A DNA stretch of 64,000 nt from NCBI GenBank assembly GCA_006384855.1, contig VCJN01003346.1, positions 1 to 64,000 on the forward strand. The letters run 5' to 3'. Source of the stretch: Tetraselmis striata. Its lineage: Eukaryota; Chlorophyta; Chlorodendrophyceae; Chlorodendrales; Chlorodendraceae. This document shows, piece by piece, positions 33,616 through 43,506 of the stretch (positions are counted from its first letter, which is position 1; every line of letters starts with the position of its first letter). The notes beneath the pieces were generated by a model. That model did no database searches and was not told the DNA's origin. It saw only the letters and a program-made list of their open reading frames with translations. Position numbers and translations under genes: made by a program.

Positions 33616-34168
33616 CGCGGCGCCAAGGCGCGGCGGCCGGGGCAGCGCGGCGCCAAGGCGCGGCGGCCGGGGCAGCGCGGCGCCAAGGCGCGGCGGCCGG
33701 GGCAGCGCGGCGCCAAGGCGCGGCGGCCGGGGCAGCGCGGCGCCAAGGCGCGGCGGCCGGGGCAGCGCGGCGCCAAGGCGCGGCGGCCGGGGCAGCGCGG
33801 CGCCAAGGCGCGGCGGCCGGGGCAGCGCGGCGCCAAGACAGCGGCGGCCGGGGCAGCGCGGCGCCAAGACAGCGGCGGCCGGGGCAGCGCGGCGCCAAGA
33901 CAGCGGCGGCCGGGGCAGCGCGGCGCCAAGACAGCGGCGGCTGGGGCAGCGCGGCGCCAAGACAGCGGCGGCCGGGGCAGCGCGGCGCCAAGGCGCGGCG
34001 GCCGGGGCAGCGCGGCGCCAAGGCGCGGCGGCCGGGGCAGCGCGGCGCCAAGGCGCGGCGGCCGGGGCAGCGCGGCGCCAAGGCGCGGCGGCCGGGGCAG
34101 CGCGGCGCCAAGGCGCGGCGGCCGGGGCAGCGCGGCGCCAAGGCGCGGCGGCCGGGGCAGCGCGGCTT
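33616..34168. repeat. 30/31-bp GC-rich minisatellite, ~18 units
   Basis: Unit CGGCGGCCGGGGCAGCGCGG plus CGCCAAGGCG, 30 bp, repeats about seven times (33631-33840). Then about five 31-bp units follow in which GGCG is replaced by GACAG (33841-33990), and about six more 30-bp units run to 34168. Copies are nearly identical within each block. Because 30 is a multiple of three, the array stays open in several frames on both strands; translated Ala/Arg/Gly/Gln repeats are probably not protein. Confidence 0.9.
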
Positions 34169-35106
34169 TAAGACAGCGCATACAGCGGAATCGGCGGAAA
34201 GGGATGCATTACAAGCTGTGGACGGCAGCCGCTGAAAACTATGCGGTCATGCCGCAACAACCCCAGCACTGGCTTCTGGATACCTCTGATCTGGCTGACG
34301 GCGGCGGGCTGCGGGATGCAGGGCCGCATGACTGAGGTGGCGGTGCTGGTGAGCCCGCAGAGTCTGCATGCGGCGGAGGCGGCGCAGCCGCATAGGCACT
34401 AGACAATGCTCTGAAGCGAGCCCCAATTGTCTGCCCAGCGCCTGCCCCAATGTAACGCACCAGCTTGGCAGCAATTGGCAGCTCTTTTGCCCCCCCCCCT
34501 CCACCCCACAGACACACTACCAATACCAGTTTCTCATCCCGGCGGGCAGTTGATGCGTATACCCAGGCTTGTGCGTACGCAGTGCGGGGGGGGGGGGGGG
34601 GGGGGAATCACTATAGCTAAGCTAGTGATGTGAGATATGAGTGCAGCAACAGATATTGTGCAAGATATAATACGATGGCATGCAAGCGGGTCCCCGCTCT
34701 TCCACAATCATTGGCCCTGCTCCCTCTTGCCCCGCCCCCGGTGCCCTTTAGCTGCTCTCAGCATCCCGAGTGGGATGGGCGGGGCAGCGGTTGCTACCGA
34801 GTGAGGCGTAGCATCGTTTGCAGTGGCAACGCAGCCTTTCCGGTGTGACGCCGCCTGGATGTAACCCAGCAGTACGCGCAAAGTGCAAGTGCAAGCTGCT
34901 GATGGCGGGGATCCCGCGCGGGGGGGCAGCGGCTGTGGGATAGGCGCGGCAGCGGTTGCTACAGAGTGAGGCGTCGCATTGTTTGCAGTAGCAACGCAGC
35001 CTTTCCGGTTGCATAGTGTGACGCAGCCTGGATGTAACCCAGCAGTACGCGCAAAGTGCAAGTGTTACACGTCCGTGTGCCCCACCCAATGACATTGCGC
35101 CCGACC
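34169..35106. repeat. Intergenic with a tandem duplicate of about 115 bp
   Basis: The sequence GCGGTTGCTAC...GTGAGGCGT...GCAACGCAGCCTTTCCGG...GGATGTAACCCAGCAGTACG occurs at about 34787-34892 and 34948-35064, same orientation, with the second copy a few bases longer. A poly-G tract lies at 34586-34605. No coding sequence is supported. Confidence 0.6.
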
Positions 35107-35997
35107 TCACTGACGGCATGTCTCGCTCTCCTTCAGCTCCTGGGCCGTCCGCCGCCTCACCCTGCGCACCCTACCAGCCGCGCGTGCCTTCTCGGAAGCC
35201 TCACACACGGCGGCGCGAGTCGCGTCGTGGAACGCGTCCCTGACATGGCGGAACTCCGCCCTCTTCGTGGCCGTGGTCGGGCAGGGGACTGCCCGCTGAT
35301 GGGTCGCCATGCATGGGTACTTGGGGCCGCACAAAGCCGGGGTGCCGTCGCAGCAACACTCCCAGTCCGTCCGTTGGCCGCAGTCCACGCATGACGGGCG
35401 TCCGGCCAGGACACGCACATGATAGTGCATGTGGCCGCCTCCCGCCACTGCTCGTAGTGCTCCGGTCAACATGGCGACGAGCAAGTCGGCATGTCCCGCA
35501 GGTGGCTGCGGGGCGGGTGGCGCGAGCGCAGCCTCGCTCGCCTCGACAACCCCCTCAGCCCGATCAGTCGCCTCGACCACGGCCTCCTCTGCCTCCTGAC
35601 GCGGCGCACCAGGCGCATCATCGTCGCCTGGCAGGGCGTCCCCCCCCGCAACGGCGCCGTCGGCGGTGGCCGACGCCGTCGTGGCGGGGTGTTGTGAGGA
35701 GGTGGCCCTAGACATAGGTGGGGCCGGCACCGCCATGTGTTGCTCCACATGCGGTGCGGTTCCTGACGCGACAGCTCCGTCGCACCAGTACCGGCGCCGG
35801 CACCCCACGCACGCCTGCTGGGCTTACCACCAACCGGCATGTTTCCTTTGGGAGGCGGTTCATCCGCGTCGGAGGTGAGCGGCGGTGCCTGTGTGGGTGT
35901 GGATACTGCCCGGCCATTAGGGCTCCCGCCGCCTGTCGCTCCGCCGACCCACGCCGCGGCGTGTGCTGCGCCCCGCATAGTCGCCTCGAATATAATA
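35107..35997 (-). CDS. Cys-rich reading frame resembling a transposase zinc tail
   Basis: The minus-strand frame 35808-35107 (233 codons) ends in PSCVDCGQRTDWECC, then TPALCGPKYPCMATH and a basic Arg-rich tail. The spacing C-x2-C...C-C...LC-x4-C...H resembles the C-terminal zinc-binding tails of PiggyBac-type and related transposases. Just upstream, ACVGCRRRYWCDG adds another Cys cluster, and the central part is Ala/Glu-rich and acidic. The 5' end is unresolved; protein-like sequence continues to about 35997 in another frame, so an intron or break is likely. It may be the tail of a DNA transposon whose other parts are the fragments at 32132-33600, but the opposite orientation argues against one gene. 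Confidence 0.35.
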
Positions 35998-36009
35998 TAC
36001 ATGACGCGG

Positions 36010-36250
36010 GGACGGGGGGGGATTCGTGCGTTTCGTATGTCGGCGGAAAGGCGTGCGAAGCTGCGGCTGGCGAAGGTGGTGGAAGTAAGCGTGGCGGCGT
36101 CGGCGGCGTATTACCGTGCGTGCATGCGTGCGCAACCCCGCGGCAGCAAGCGCCGGACTCGGCGTGTGCCAGCGGCAGAGCTGCGAAGCCATGGACACGG
36201 TACGGGATGCCAAGTCTGGCTAAGCAACTGCCGAGGCTGGCGGCTTAACC
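36010..36250 (+). CDS. Possible short basic protein fragment
   Basis: A plus-strand frame reads MTRGRGGIRAFRMSAERRAK, then LAKVVEVSVAASAAYYRAC and several Arg clusters, ending at about 36339. Composition is protein-like but highly basic, and I recognise no domain. It may belong to the same mobile-element remains as its neighbours. Confidence 0.2.
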
Positions 36251-36689
36251 CCCATGTCCGGCGGTTGAGGGACGGAAAGTGCGTAGAAGTTGATCGGCAA
36301 AGCGGGCATATAAGCCTGGCTGTGCTAGGTTCCTATTAAGTAATGACGGTTTGTGCTAAGTAATTCTTAGGGGTAGACCATGCAGCGCAGGTAGGGGGCG
36401 GTATAAATGAGGCCGGGCACATATACTGCTCCACGAAACGACACTGTCGCACGTGTAGTTGAATAGACGCCCCCCCCCCCCCCCCCCGCCGGGTCGGCCC
36501 GCCGACCCGCCACGGCATGTAATATTTGTCATGCATCGCTGGGGTATGTGTGAGTGGATGCCCCGCCGCCACATCCCCCCCCCCCCCCCCCCCCCCCCCC
36601 CATTTACACTTGTGCACTCATAAAGTTTGGGCTGGTTTCGGAGCAATACATGTACGTATGTATATACATACAATGGAACGTAGGACCTG

Positions 36690-37850
36690 CGCGGAAAGAG
36701 GGGGGGCTGGCGGAATGCGTTGGGGGTGCGTAGAGTAGCGTGTTGGTGAGATTCGGGGTGCATCGGACGCCGGATGCCCATCCACCCAGCGTAAAAGACG
36801 CCTACGTAATATTCACACAATATATATTCACACGCAAATGTGTGAAAACCGGACATTCCGTGCGTGCCGGATGGGTGGGAATACGGCGTCCGATGCAGCC
36901 AAAACCCCAGCAACACGCTATTCTGTGCACCGCCAATGCACTCCGCCAGCACCGCCTCATTCTCTGTCGATTTCGAAAACGCCTTCACATTACCCACCGG
37001 TAATTGCAATTGCCACCGTGTAATGTTGTCACGATGTGCGCACACAACAACACTTACTACCGGTTCCGACGCGGATGGAGGCGGGGCTTGCGGAGTGAGT
37101 TGGGGGTGCGTAGAGTAGCGTGCTGCAAATAATTGGGGTGCATCGGACGCCGGATGCCCACCCACCCGGCGTAAAAGACGCGTAATATTCACACTTTATT
37201 AACACACAAATGTGTGAAAACCGGACATTCCGTGCCGGATGGGTGGGAATACGGCGTCCGATGCAGCCAAAACCCCAGCAACACGCTATTCTGTGCACCG
37301 CCAATGCACTCCGCCAGCACCGCCACATTCTCTGTCGATTTCGAAAACGCCTTCACATTGTCCACCGCTAATTGCAATTGCCGTGTAATGTTGTCACGAT
37401 GTGCGCACACAACAACACTTACTACCGGTTCCGACGCGGATGGAGGCGAGGCTTGCGGAGTGCGTTGGGGGTGCGTAGAGTAGCGTGCTGCAAATAATTG
37501 GGGTGCATCGGACGCCGGATGCCCATCCACCCGGCGTAAAAGACGCGTAATATTCACACTGCTTTATTAACACACAAATGTGTGAAAACCGGACATTCCG
37601 TGCCGGATGGGTGGGAATACGGCGTCCGATGCAGCCAAAACCCCAGCAACACGCTATTCTGTGCACCGCCAATGCACTCCGCCAGCACCGCCTCATTCTC
37701 TGTCGATTTCGAAAACGCCTTCACATTATCCACCGCTAATAATTGCAATTGCCACCGTTTAATGTTGTCACGATGTGCGCACACAACAACACTTACTACC
37801 GGTTCCGACGCGGATGGAGGCGAGGCTTGCGGAGTGCACTTGCGGTGCAC
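36690..37850. repeat. Tandem array of a ~370-bp unit, about 3.3 copies
   Basis: Full units start near 36831, 37203 and 37571 at the word CAAATGTGTGAAAACCGGAC; a partial unit precedes them from about 36690. Copies are about 95% alike, differing by small indels. Each junction carries an inverted pair, for example 37139-37170 and 37234-37265, arms about 32 bp around GGCGTCCGATGCA with a ~60-bp loop. The minus strand gives chained frames of 100-120 codons per unit (SVVVCAHRDNITR, ENEAVLAECIGGAQNSVLLG), but they begin only with GTG and overlap the previous stop, so I treat them as non-coding. Confidence 0.85.
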
Positions 37851-39171
37851 AGACTAGCGGGAGACTAGACCCATTGTCGCTTATTTACAAGCACGGGCGG
37901 TGCTGCCAGACCTGATCGTCTACGGCCGATATAATATTCACACTATATTAACATCGGTGCACACCGCCGCACACCGCCGCACACCGCCGCACACCGCTGC
38001 GCGCGCACATTCGTCGCACACATTATCCCGGATTCACTCGCCGTATCCATTACGCCGTGCTACTTCAACAATAAACATTGCGAAATTACACCGACACAAT
38101 GCCGCACCGACTAGCTCTTGACAATACGTGCATATAAATAGTAGTGGCGCGCTGCTCCTCGCCTCCGATGTGTCGTTGACTGCTGCGGAAGGCGGTCGTC
38201 GACTGGGTGTTAGTTTCTCCACCTCGGCCGCCCCCCCCCCACCCCCCCCCCGCCCCCCCCCCCCCCCCCCCCCCCCTTCACCGCTCACAGCGCCATGGCC
38301 GACCTCGCCCCCCCGGGCAAAAGTGGGCGGCGAGCCTTGTTGTCTCGCGTGTCCGCGCCGCCGGCATCGAGGAGGACGAGAAAGACATGAGGAAACCCGT
38401 GACAAGGTGGGCGCGCAACCAAACACTCCATCCTCCGCATTAGCACGCACCCACTCGTGGCTAACTTGTGCCGCGCGCAGGTTCGTCCGGGAGCGCCGTA
38501 AGGCCCACCTCAACGCCAAGGCTTCCACAGTGCCAGCGGCGCAACTCGTGGTGGCCGAGGAGGCCGCATCCTCAGCCGCTTAAAGGCGAAACGATTGTGG
38601 CTTGTTGTGGGTGTCTGGGCACAGGGGGCGTCCCGACGCCAAGGTAAGGAAGCTCATGGCGGCGTCGTCGACGGCACAGCCTCCCGGGGTGGTGAAGACA
38701 CTGACGGATGACAAGAAGCGGAAGAGGCCAGTGAAGAAACGCCGAGGTAAGAAACTGACGGTCGCGGAGTCGGAGGCGGAGTCGGAGGCGCAGGCGGAGG
38801 CGGAGGCGGAGGCGGAGGCGGAGGCAGCGAGATCGTCGAAGCGGAGGGTCCCCCGGGCACGCAAGAACAAGAACAAGCAGTAGCCCCCGCCCCCTTTACC
38901 CCCCCCCCCCCCCCCCCCCCCCCCAGGCGGGAGCGGCTGGCGGCGAGGGGGGGCGGGGGGGGGCGGGGCGGGCGTGGTCCCCCCGCCCCCGCACCCCCCC
39001 CCCCCCCCCCCCCCCCGGGCCACATCCCCCGATGGCAGCTGTCGCGAATATTGTAATTCAATCATTCTTCGGCAAACCGCTGCCTGCCCCCGCCCTCCCC
39101 CTCGCGAATATTTATGTAACGTGAGCACTCTTTGGCAAAACATGGCAGCCAAACCGCCCATCTGATGACCT
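37851..39171 (+). other. Coding-like fragments among poly-C tracts
   Basis: A CACACCGCCG 10-mer is repeated near 37960-38000. Exon-like pieces follow: FVRERRKAHLNAKASTVPA after an acceptor at about 38479, ending at a stop at 38583, and a Lys/Glu/Ala-rich piece at 38645-38883 (KKRKRPVKKRRGKKL, then an EAEAEAEAEA run from a GGAGGC hexamer repeat). Three very long C tracts (38230-38276, 38899-38924, 38993-39016) lie between. The basic and acidic blocks would suit a nuclear protein, but no model is secure. Confidence 0.25.
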
Positions 39172-41303
39172 TTGATCGGACGGCTGGCAGGCCCGATCAG
39201 CAGTACTAGTACTGCAAATTCCCCAGTGTTACCAAATACGTACGGCTGCGATTTGCGCTCCCATGTACTAATAGTCGTACTTATCCACAGGACGACTAGG
39301 GTTCGTGCCCGGGTACCGGGTACCGGGTACTACATCCCCGGTACCGGCGTCATAAATATATCGCGTACTACCCGGTACTACACGGACAACCTTGTACCTT
39401 GTACGTCAGTGCCATGTACGCTTCACCGGGCTGGTACGACTACCAGAATGATGACAAAAAGGATTTATCGCCCGCCGGCAATAACGCCGGATGTACTCGC
39501 ACGTAACTGGATGGACGTGCCGCCACCAGCAGCAGCCTTCACGGATAAATAATAGTCGCTAGTAGTAGTGCTTCGTCACCTGTATGTCACATCTGAATCT
39601 CACAGTGATGCCCTCCTAGAAGCCGCGCCACAACCTCTTCATTCCTGGCCGTGCATGCGACCGCCTTCCCGTGGGTGCACCCCGCTAGCCTATCGTCGCC
39701 TTCAACATTCCCGCCGTGACCCCCGCCCGTGACCTGCTGCGCCCGGCATTCTCTAGTCGGCAAACCAGACGTTCCTTGTTAAATGTTTTACACGAGTACG
39801 TTCATGTGGTTTCTCTAACTGTACGGGACAGTCCTGTCGCGGCGCGCGTAGCGCGCGTGTGTGCGCGCGCGCGTGATTGCGGGGACCGGTCAGGGCCACC
39901 ACATGCCATCACGGCGGACCGACCGGTCACTCTCCTTTGCTGTGGCACGCTCCATCGAGCGCACCGCCACAGCCAGCCCAACCCCCCCTGGCTGTGGGCT
40001 TGTGTGCCTGCAAACTCCCGATTATCACTATTTGTAACCAAACCTGGCATTCTTCGACAGACCACGTGTCCCTTGTGAAACAGTACAGAGAGGGGTACCC
40101 GGGTACAGACTGGTCTCAGATTTTGCATGCGAGTCGCTATGGCCGGAACATGCCGGGTACCTTCACTTGCATGGCCGAAACCGGACGATGCAATTGCCGA
40201 GGGGTTGTTGGGTCGATGCATGGGTCGACGCAGCTCCTTGGGCGGGGCGGGCACATACTAGCACCGTAGTAGTGCCGTACCGCGCATGCTAATTAGACTA
40301 CAAGGGAAGAGGAAACCGCAATTACTAGTAGTAAACATTTGAAGGGAGGGAGGGGGCGAAGGCACATTGCCGAGACATATCTTAAGCGCCGGCCGCAGGG
40401 AGAGTAGCGACTGCCGCCCCCAACAACGGTTGGCTACTACCGTCGCACGGTGGAGCGTGCGAAGGGCGGGCGGGGGAAACGGACGATGTAGTCAGTAGCT
40501 AGCTCTGTGCATGGTGGGGTTGTAGAAGGGGCAGGCAGCCTGACGAGTCAAGCGTGCAACGACGGCGCGACGGCGCCGACCAGCTGCGTGCCCGGGGCTG
40601 CGAAAGCAACCGAGGATAATGTGCAGCGACGGCCTGACGGTGCCGAACTGCTGACCAGCTGCGTCCCCGGGCCGCGAAAGCCTCTAGGGTACAGGGTGCA
40701 GTCACGTCCGGATGGCGCCAATCAGCTGCGTTCCCGGGTTGCGACGGGCTTGTGTGCCTGCAAACTCCCGATTATCACTATTTGTAACCAAACCTGGCAT
40801 TCTTCGACAGACCACGTGTCCCTTGTGAAACAGTACAGAGAGGGGTACCCGGGTACAGACTGGTCTCAGATTTTGCATGCGAGTCGCTATGGCCGGAACA
40901 TGCCGGGTACCTTCACTTGCATGGCCGAAACCCCCTCGTAGTAATATTCGCGGCGGATTATTGTTTAGCGTAGTCTCTACAAGGTACAGGTGTGAATTAC
41001 AAAAAGGGCAGTTCCCCAGAATTAGAAAATCAACACAGCAAGCCGCCCAAAAGCGGCCCGCATCACCTATACCGTACGGGGGCAATCCTTAGATAGTTTA
41101 TTCGTCCGTTCCGGCATGAACGGGGGCTGAGCATGTCTCACTCATCAGCGCACACGCCGAGCCTGGGCTGGCAGCAGCAAGCAACGCACCAGGAGGTGGA
41201 AAGAAAGCTGTGGTGGAGCGTTAGAAATTACAGGGCGATAGGCCGTCGTGACGCACCAACACACTCCACGACCCTGGGTTGCACCCAAGTCTGAGTCGAG
41301 GGT
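39172..41303. repeat. Exact 187-bp direct repeat in intergenic DNA
   Basis: 39996-40182 and 40746-40932 appear identical over 187 bp, both starting GGGCTTGTGTGCCTGCAAAC and ending CATGGCCGAAACC, in the same orientation, 750 bp apart. Between them lies a weaker set of three repeated segments sharing GACCAGCTGCGT and CCCGGG (about 40565-40745). No gene is found in 39172-41303. GTACCGGGTACC-like words recur at 39310-39360. Confidence 0.8.
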
Positions 41304-42102
41304 ATGGGGTTGAACGCCGCCCCCGCGTCGACGGTGCAGGTTATATCCGACGCTGATAAAGAGGCCTTGCAGAAGCTCCTGGACGAGGGGCACACGGTGA
41401 GCACACCGCCGCTTGCCCGCCTTGGTGGCGTCTTGCTGCCTTGTGCCGCGTTGTGTATTCCGTGGCGACGGCTCCGAGTGAGGCTCGGGCGTTCATTAGT
41501 GGACTCGCTGCACATGCGCCCATCGAGGGACACTCGCGTGGCATAGTCGCCGTACCGCCTCCACCTGCAGGGCCTCGACTTGGTGCCCGTGGCGCCACGG
41601 CCAGTGCCAGGGGTTCGCAGAGCCCTGAATCTTTGGGCTCATTTTGTATGGGAGCCAGTGCGGCCGTGAGGCCGTGGTTGATAACAGCGGATGTTGTTGA
41701 CACGACAGGTGATAATCGACTTCACAGCCAATTGGTGCGTTCCGTGCAAGCAGGTCGGTCCCTTCTTCGCGCAGCTGAGTGCGGAGCACGGCGGCAGCAT
41801 CAAATTTGTCCAGATAGATGTGGACGATTCGGAGGAGCTGGCCCGGGAGTACAACATCTCCGCGATGCCCACTTTCCAGGTGAGGTGCCCCTCTTGCTGC
41901 GCTTAGAGGCATTCGCCCTCCGATGCCGCGAGCCTTCCCGCAGTGCGTGAACTGGCGCCGATATTGGTTCGCTTTGGGTGAATTGCTGGAGTTGTCCCGT
42001 CTGAAGGTGATCAACAAGGACGGCAAGCAGGCGGAACTGGTGGGCGCCTCCAAAGACAGGCTGGAGCAGCTTGTCAAGCGGTTTGCGTCAGGTGGGCCGT
42101 GA
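41304..42102 (+). CDS. Thioredoxin h-like protein
   Basis: Exons 41304-41396, 41709-41879 and 42007-42102 join in phase 0 to 119 residues. It has VIIDFTANWCVPCKQVGPFF (active site WCVPC, residues 40-44), FVQIDVDDSEELAREYNISA, the cis-proline motif AMPTF, and VINKDGKQAELVGASKDRL. There is no targeting peptide, so it should be cytosolic and reduce target disulfides with thioredoxin reductase. The replacement of the usual Gly in WCGPC by Val is unusual and normally shifts redox potential. Introns 1 and 2 fall at the same protein positions as introns 1 and 3 of the paralog at 28419, which has one extra intron. TGTAA at 42289-42293 may be the polyadenylation signal. Confidence 0.92.
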
Positions 42103-43506
42103 TGGGCGCTACTGTGTGCGCGGGGTGGGCCCGCCATGCATGTCACTTGCCACCCCTTCATCGCCAGCAATCCCTGCGCTACGACTGCTACAACACCCGC
42201 TTACGAGGAGGAGAAGGAGAGGCATCCAACGATTGGGGTTGGGCGGGCACCATCTAGATCTGGACAGTGTGTCACTTGTGGCACAGTATGTAAATTAAAT
42301 TGTCAGGAAGGCGAGTTATCGCAGGCTTTGACGTGGCCGATCCAGGGACACAGCAACAGCCCCCCTTGGCGTGGCATTCCGCATATCTGCACATCGCCAT
42401 CGATGCTGCGGATGGATGACAGCTTTTTTTTTCTTGGTCAGAGTGTGGATGCGACGCCAGCCAGCAGATCAGGGACGGTCGGGCTGTGGAGGCAGACTGG
42501 GGAACAGAAAGACCATAGGGGCTACCACACAATGCGTCCTGTGGATAGTTCCGCGTTGTTGGTAGCCCACAACTGAGCCATACATGATGTCACGCTGATG
42601 TCACATAAGCAGCTGATATAGACACTAGCTGCACGTTTGTACCGTTCCATTGATGAATTACTTGCGCGGGAGGCCAAAAAGCGATGCGTTGATGTCTGGC
42701 CTTTTTGTTGCGCTATCTTATCCCTTTCTTCCCGGTTGGTCCAAGTGGGCGCCGTTTCAGGGCCGGAAAATGGGATTAGGGTTTTAAGGGTTTGGGGGCA
42801 ATAATGTGCGGGAAGCCAATGTGTTTCTAACACTGTCAATGCCAATGCAGCACGCGGCAAAGCACCCTCTGCATGCCCCTTAGCCTTTCATCAGCCGGAT
42901 TGCCATCACCTTCATCATCGCCCGCTTGGCGCCGCCTCCAGAATCCATTCGTTGCAAGTTGCAGGCTAGCTGAGGGGGGCGCAGGTGCATCGCGCACCGC
43001 ATGATGGGGCAACACCCTTCCAGGAAATCGGCTAGGGGCGCCTCCTTCTAGCACGCCACCTGAGCTCACAGGTTCTTTGCCAGGGTTTCCGCTTCCCTCC
43101 GCGGCGGCAGTGGGAAGCAGCACACTGTTTCTCCTGCGGAATAGGAACCAGAGCAGGTAGCAATTTCGCCTTAGATTCCGGCCAGGCGCACCCAATAGCA
43201 GCACACATCAAAGCAGCGGAGTGTGGCCGGGGGGCGTGCTAACCCAGAAGGTGTGCTGCGTGGAGGAGCGAGCGCTGCAGCAAGCTGGCTGTGGGATGGA
43301 CGCCCCCTAGGGAGGAGGGGGGGAAGAGGGGGGGGGGGGGGGGGTGAGGCGCACACATTGGGGGCACATGCCAATACAGTAGGCAGAGTTTGAGTACCGC
43401 AGCTTGAGAAAGGGTTATCACTCAGCGTGGGGGGGGGCACCTATTGTGACAATTTCCGGCTGCTTTACACGCTCTGGGGCAGGCGCCCCGGGCTCCGGGC
43501 ATACCC
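42103..43506. other. Intergenic between convergent thioredoxin and metallopeptidase genes
   Basis: A minus-strand frame at 42836-43204 (122 codons, starting LLLGAPGRNLRRNCYLLWFL) is the only candidate; its composition is not convincing and I recognise nothing in it. A poly-G tract lies at 43329-43345. Confidence 0.35.

Noticed and set aside
33616-34168. CRISPR-like array of 30-bp repeats
   Set aside because: Repeats are directly joined without spacers and the DNA is eukaryotic.
33018-34181. 387-codon minus-strand frame with APRCPGRR-type repeats
   Set aside because: It is a reading of the 30/31-bp minisatellite; its non-repeat part lies antisense to better exon-like sequence.
36356-37850. 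Chain of three similar minus-strand frames overlapping by four bases
   Set aside because: They start only at GTG and simply reflect the 370-bp tandem unit; no ATG and no independent support.
39996-40932. LTR retrotransposon
   Set aside because: The interior has no coding sequence, primer-binding site or polypurine tract that I can see.
42836-43204. 122-codon minus-strand protein
   Set aside because: No domain, no clear splice continuity with the metallopeptidase gene and unremarkable composition.
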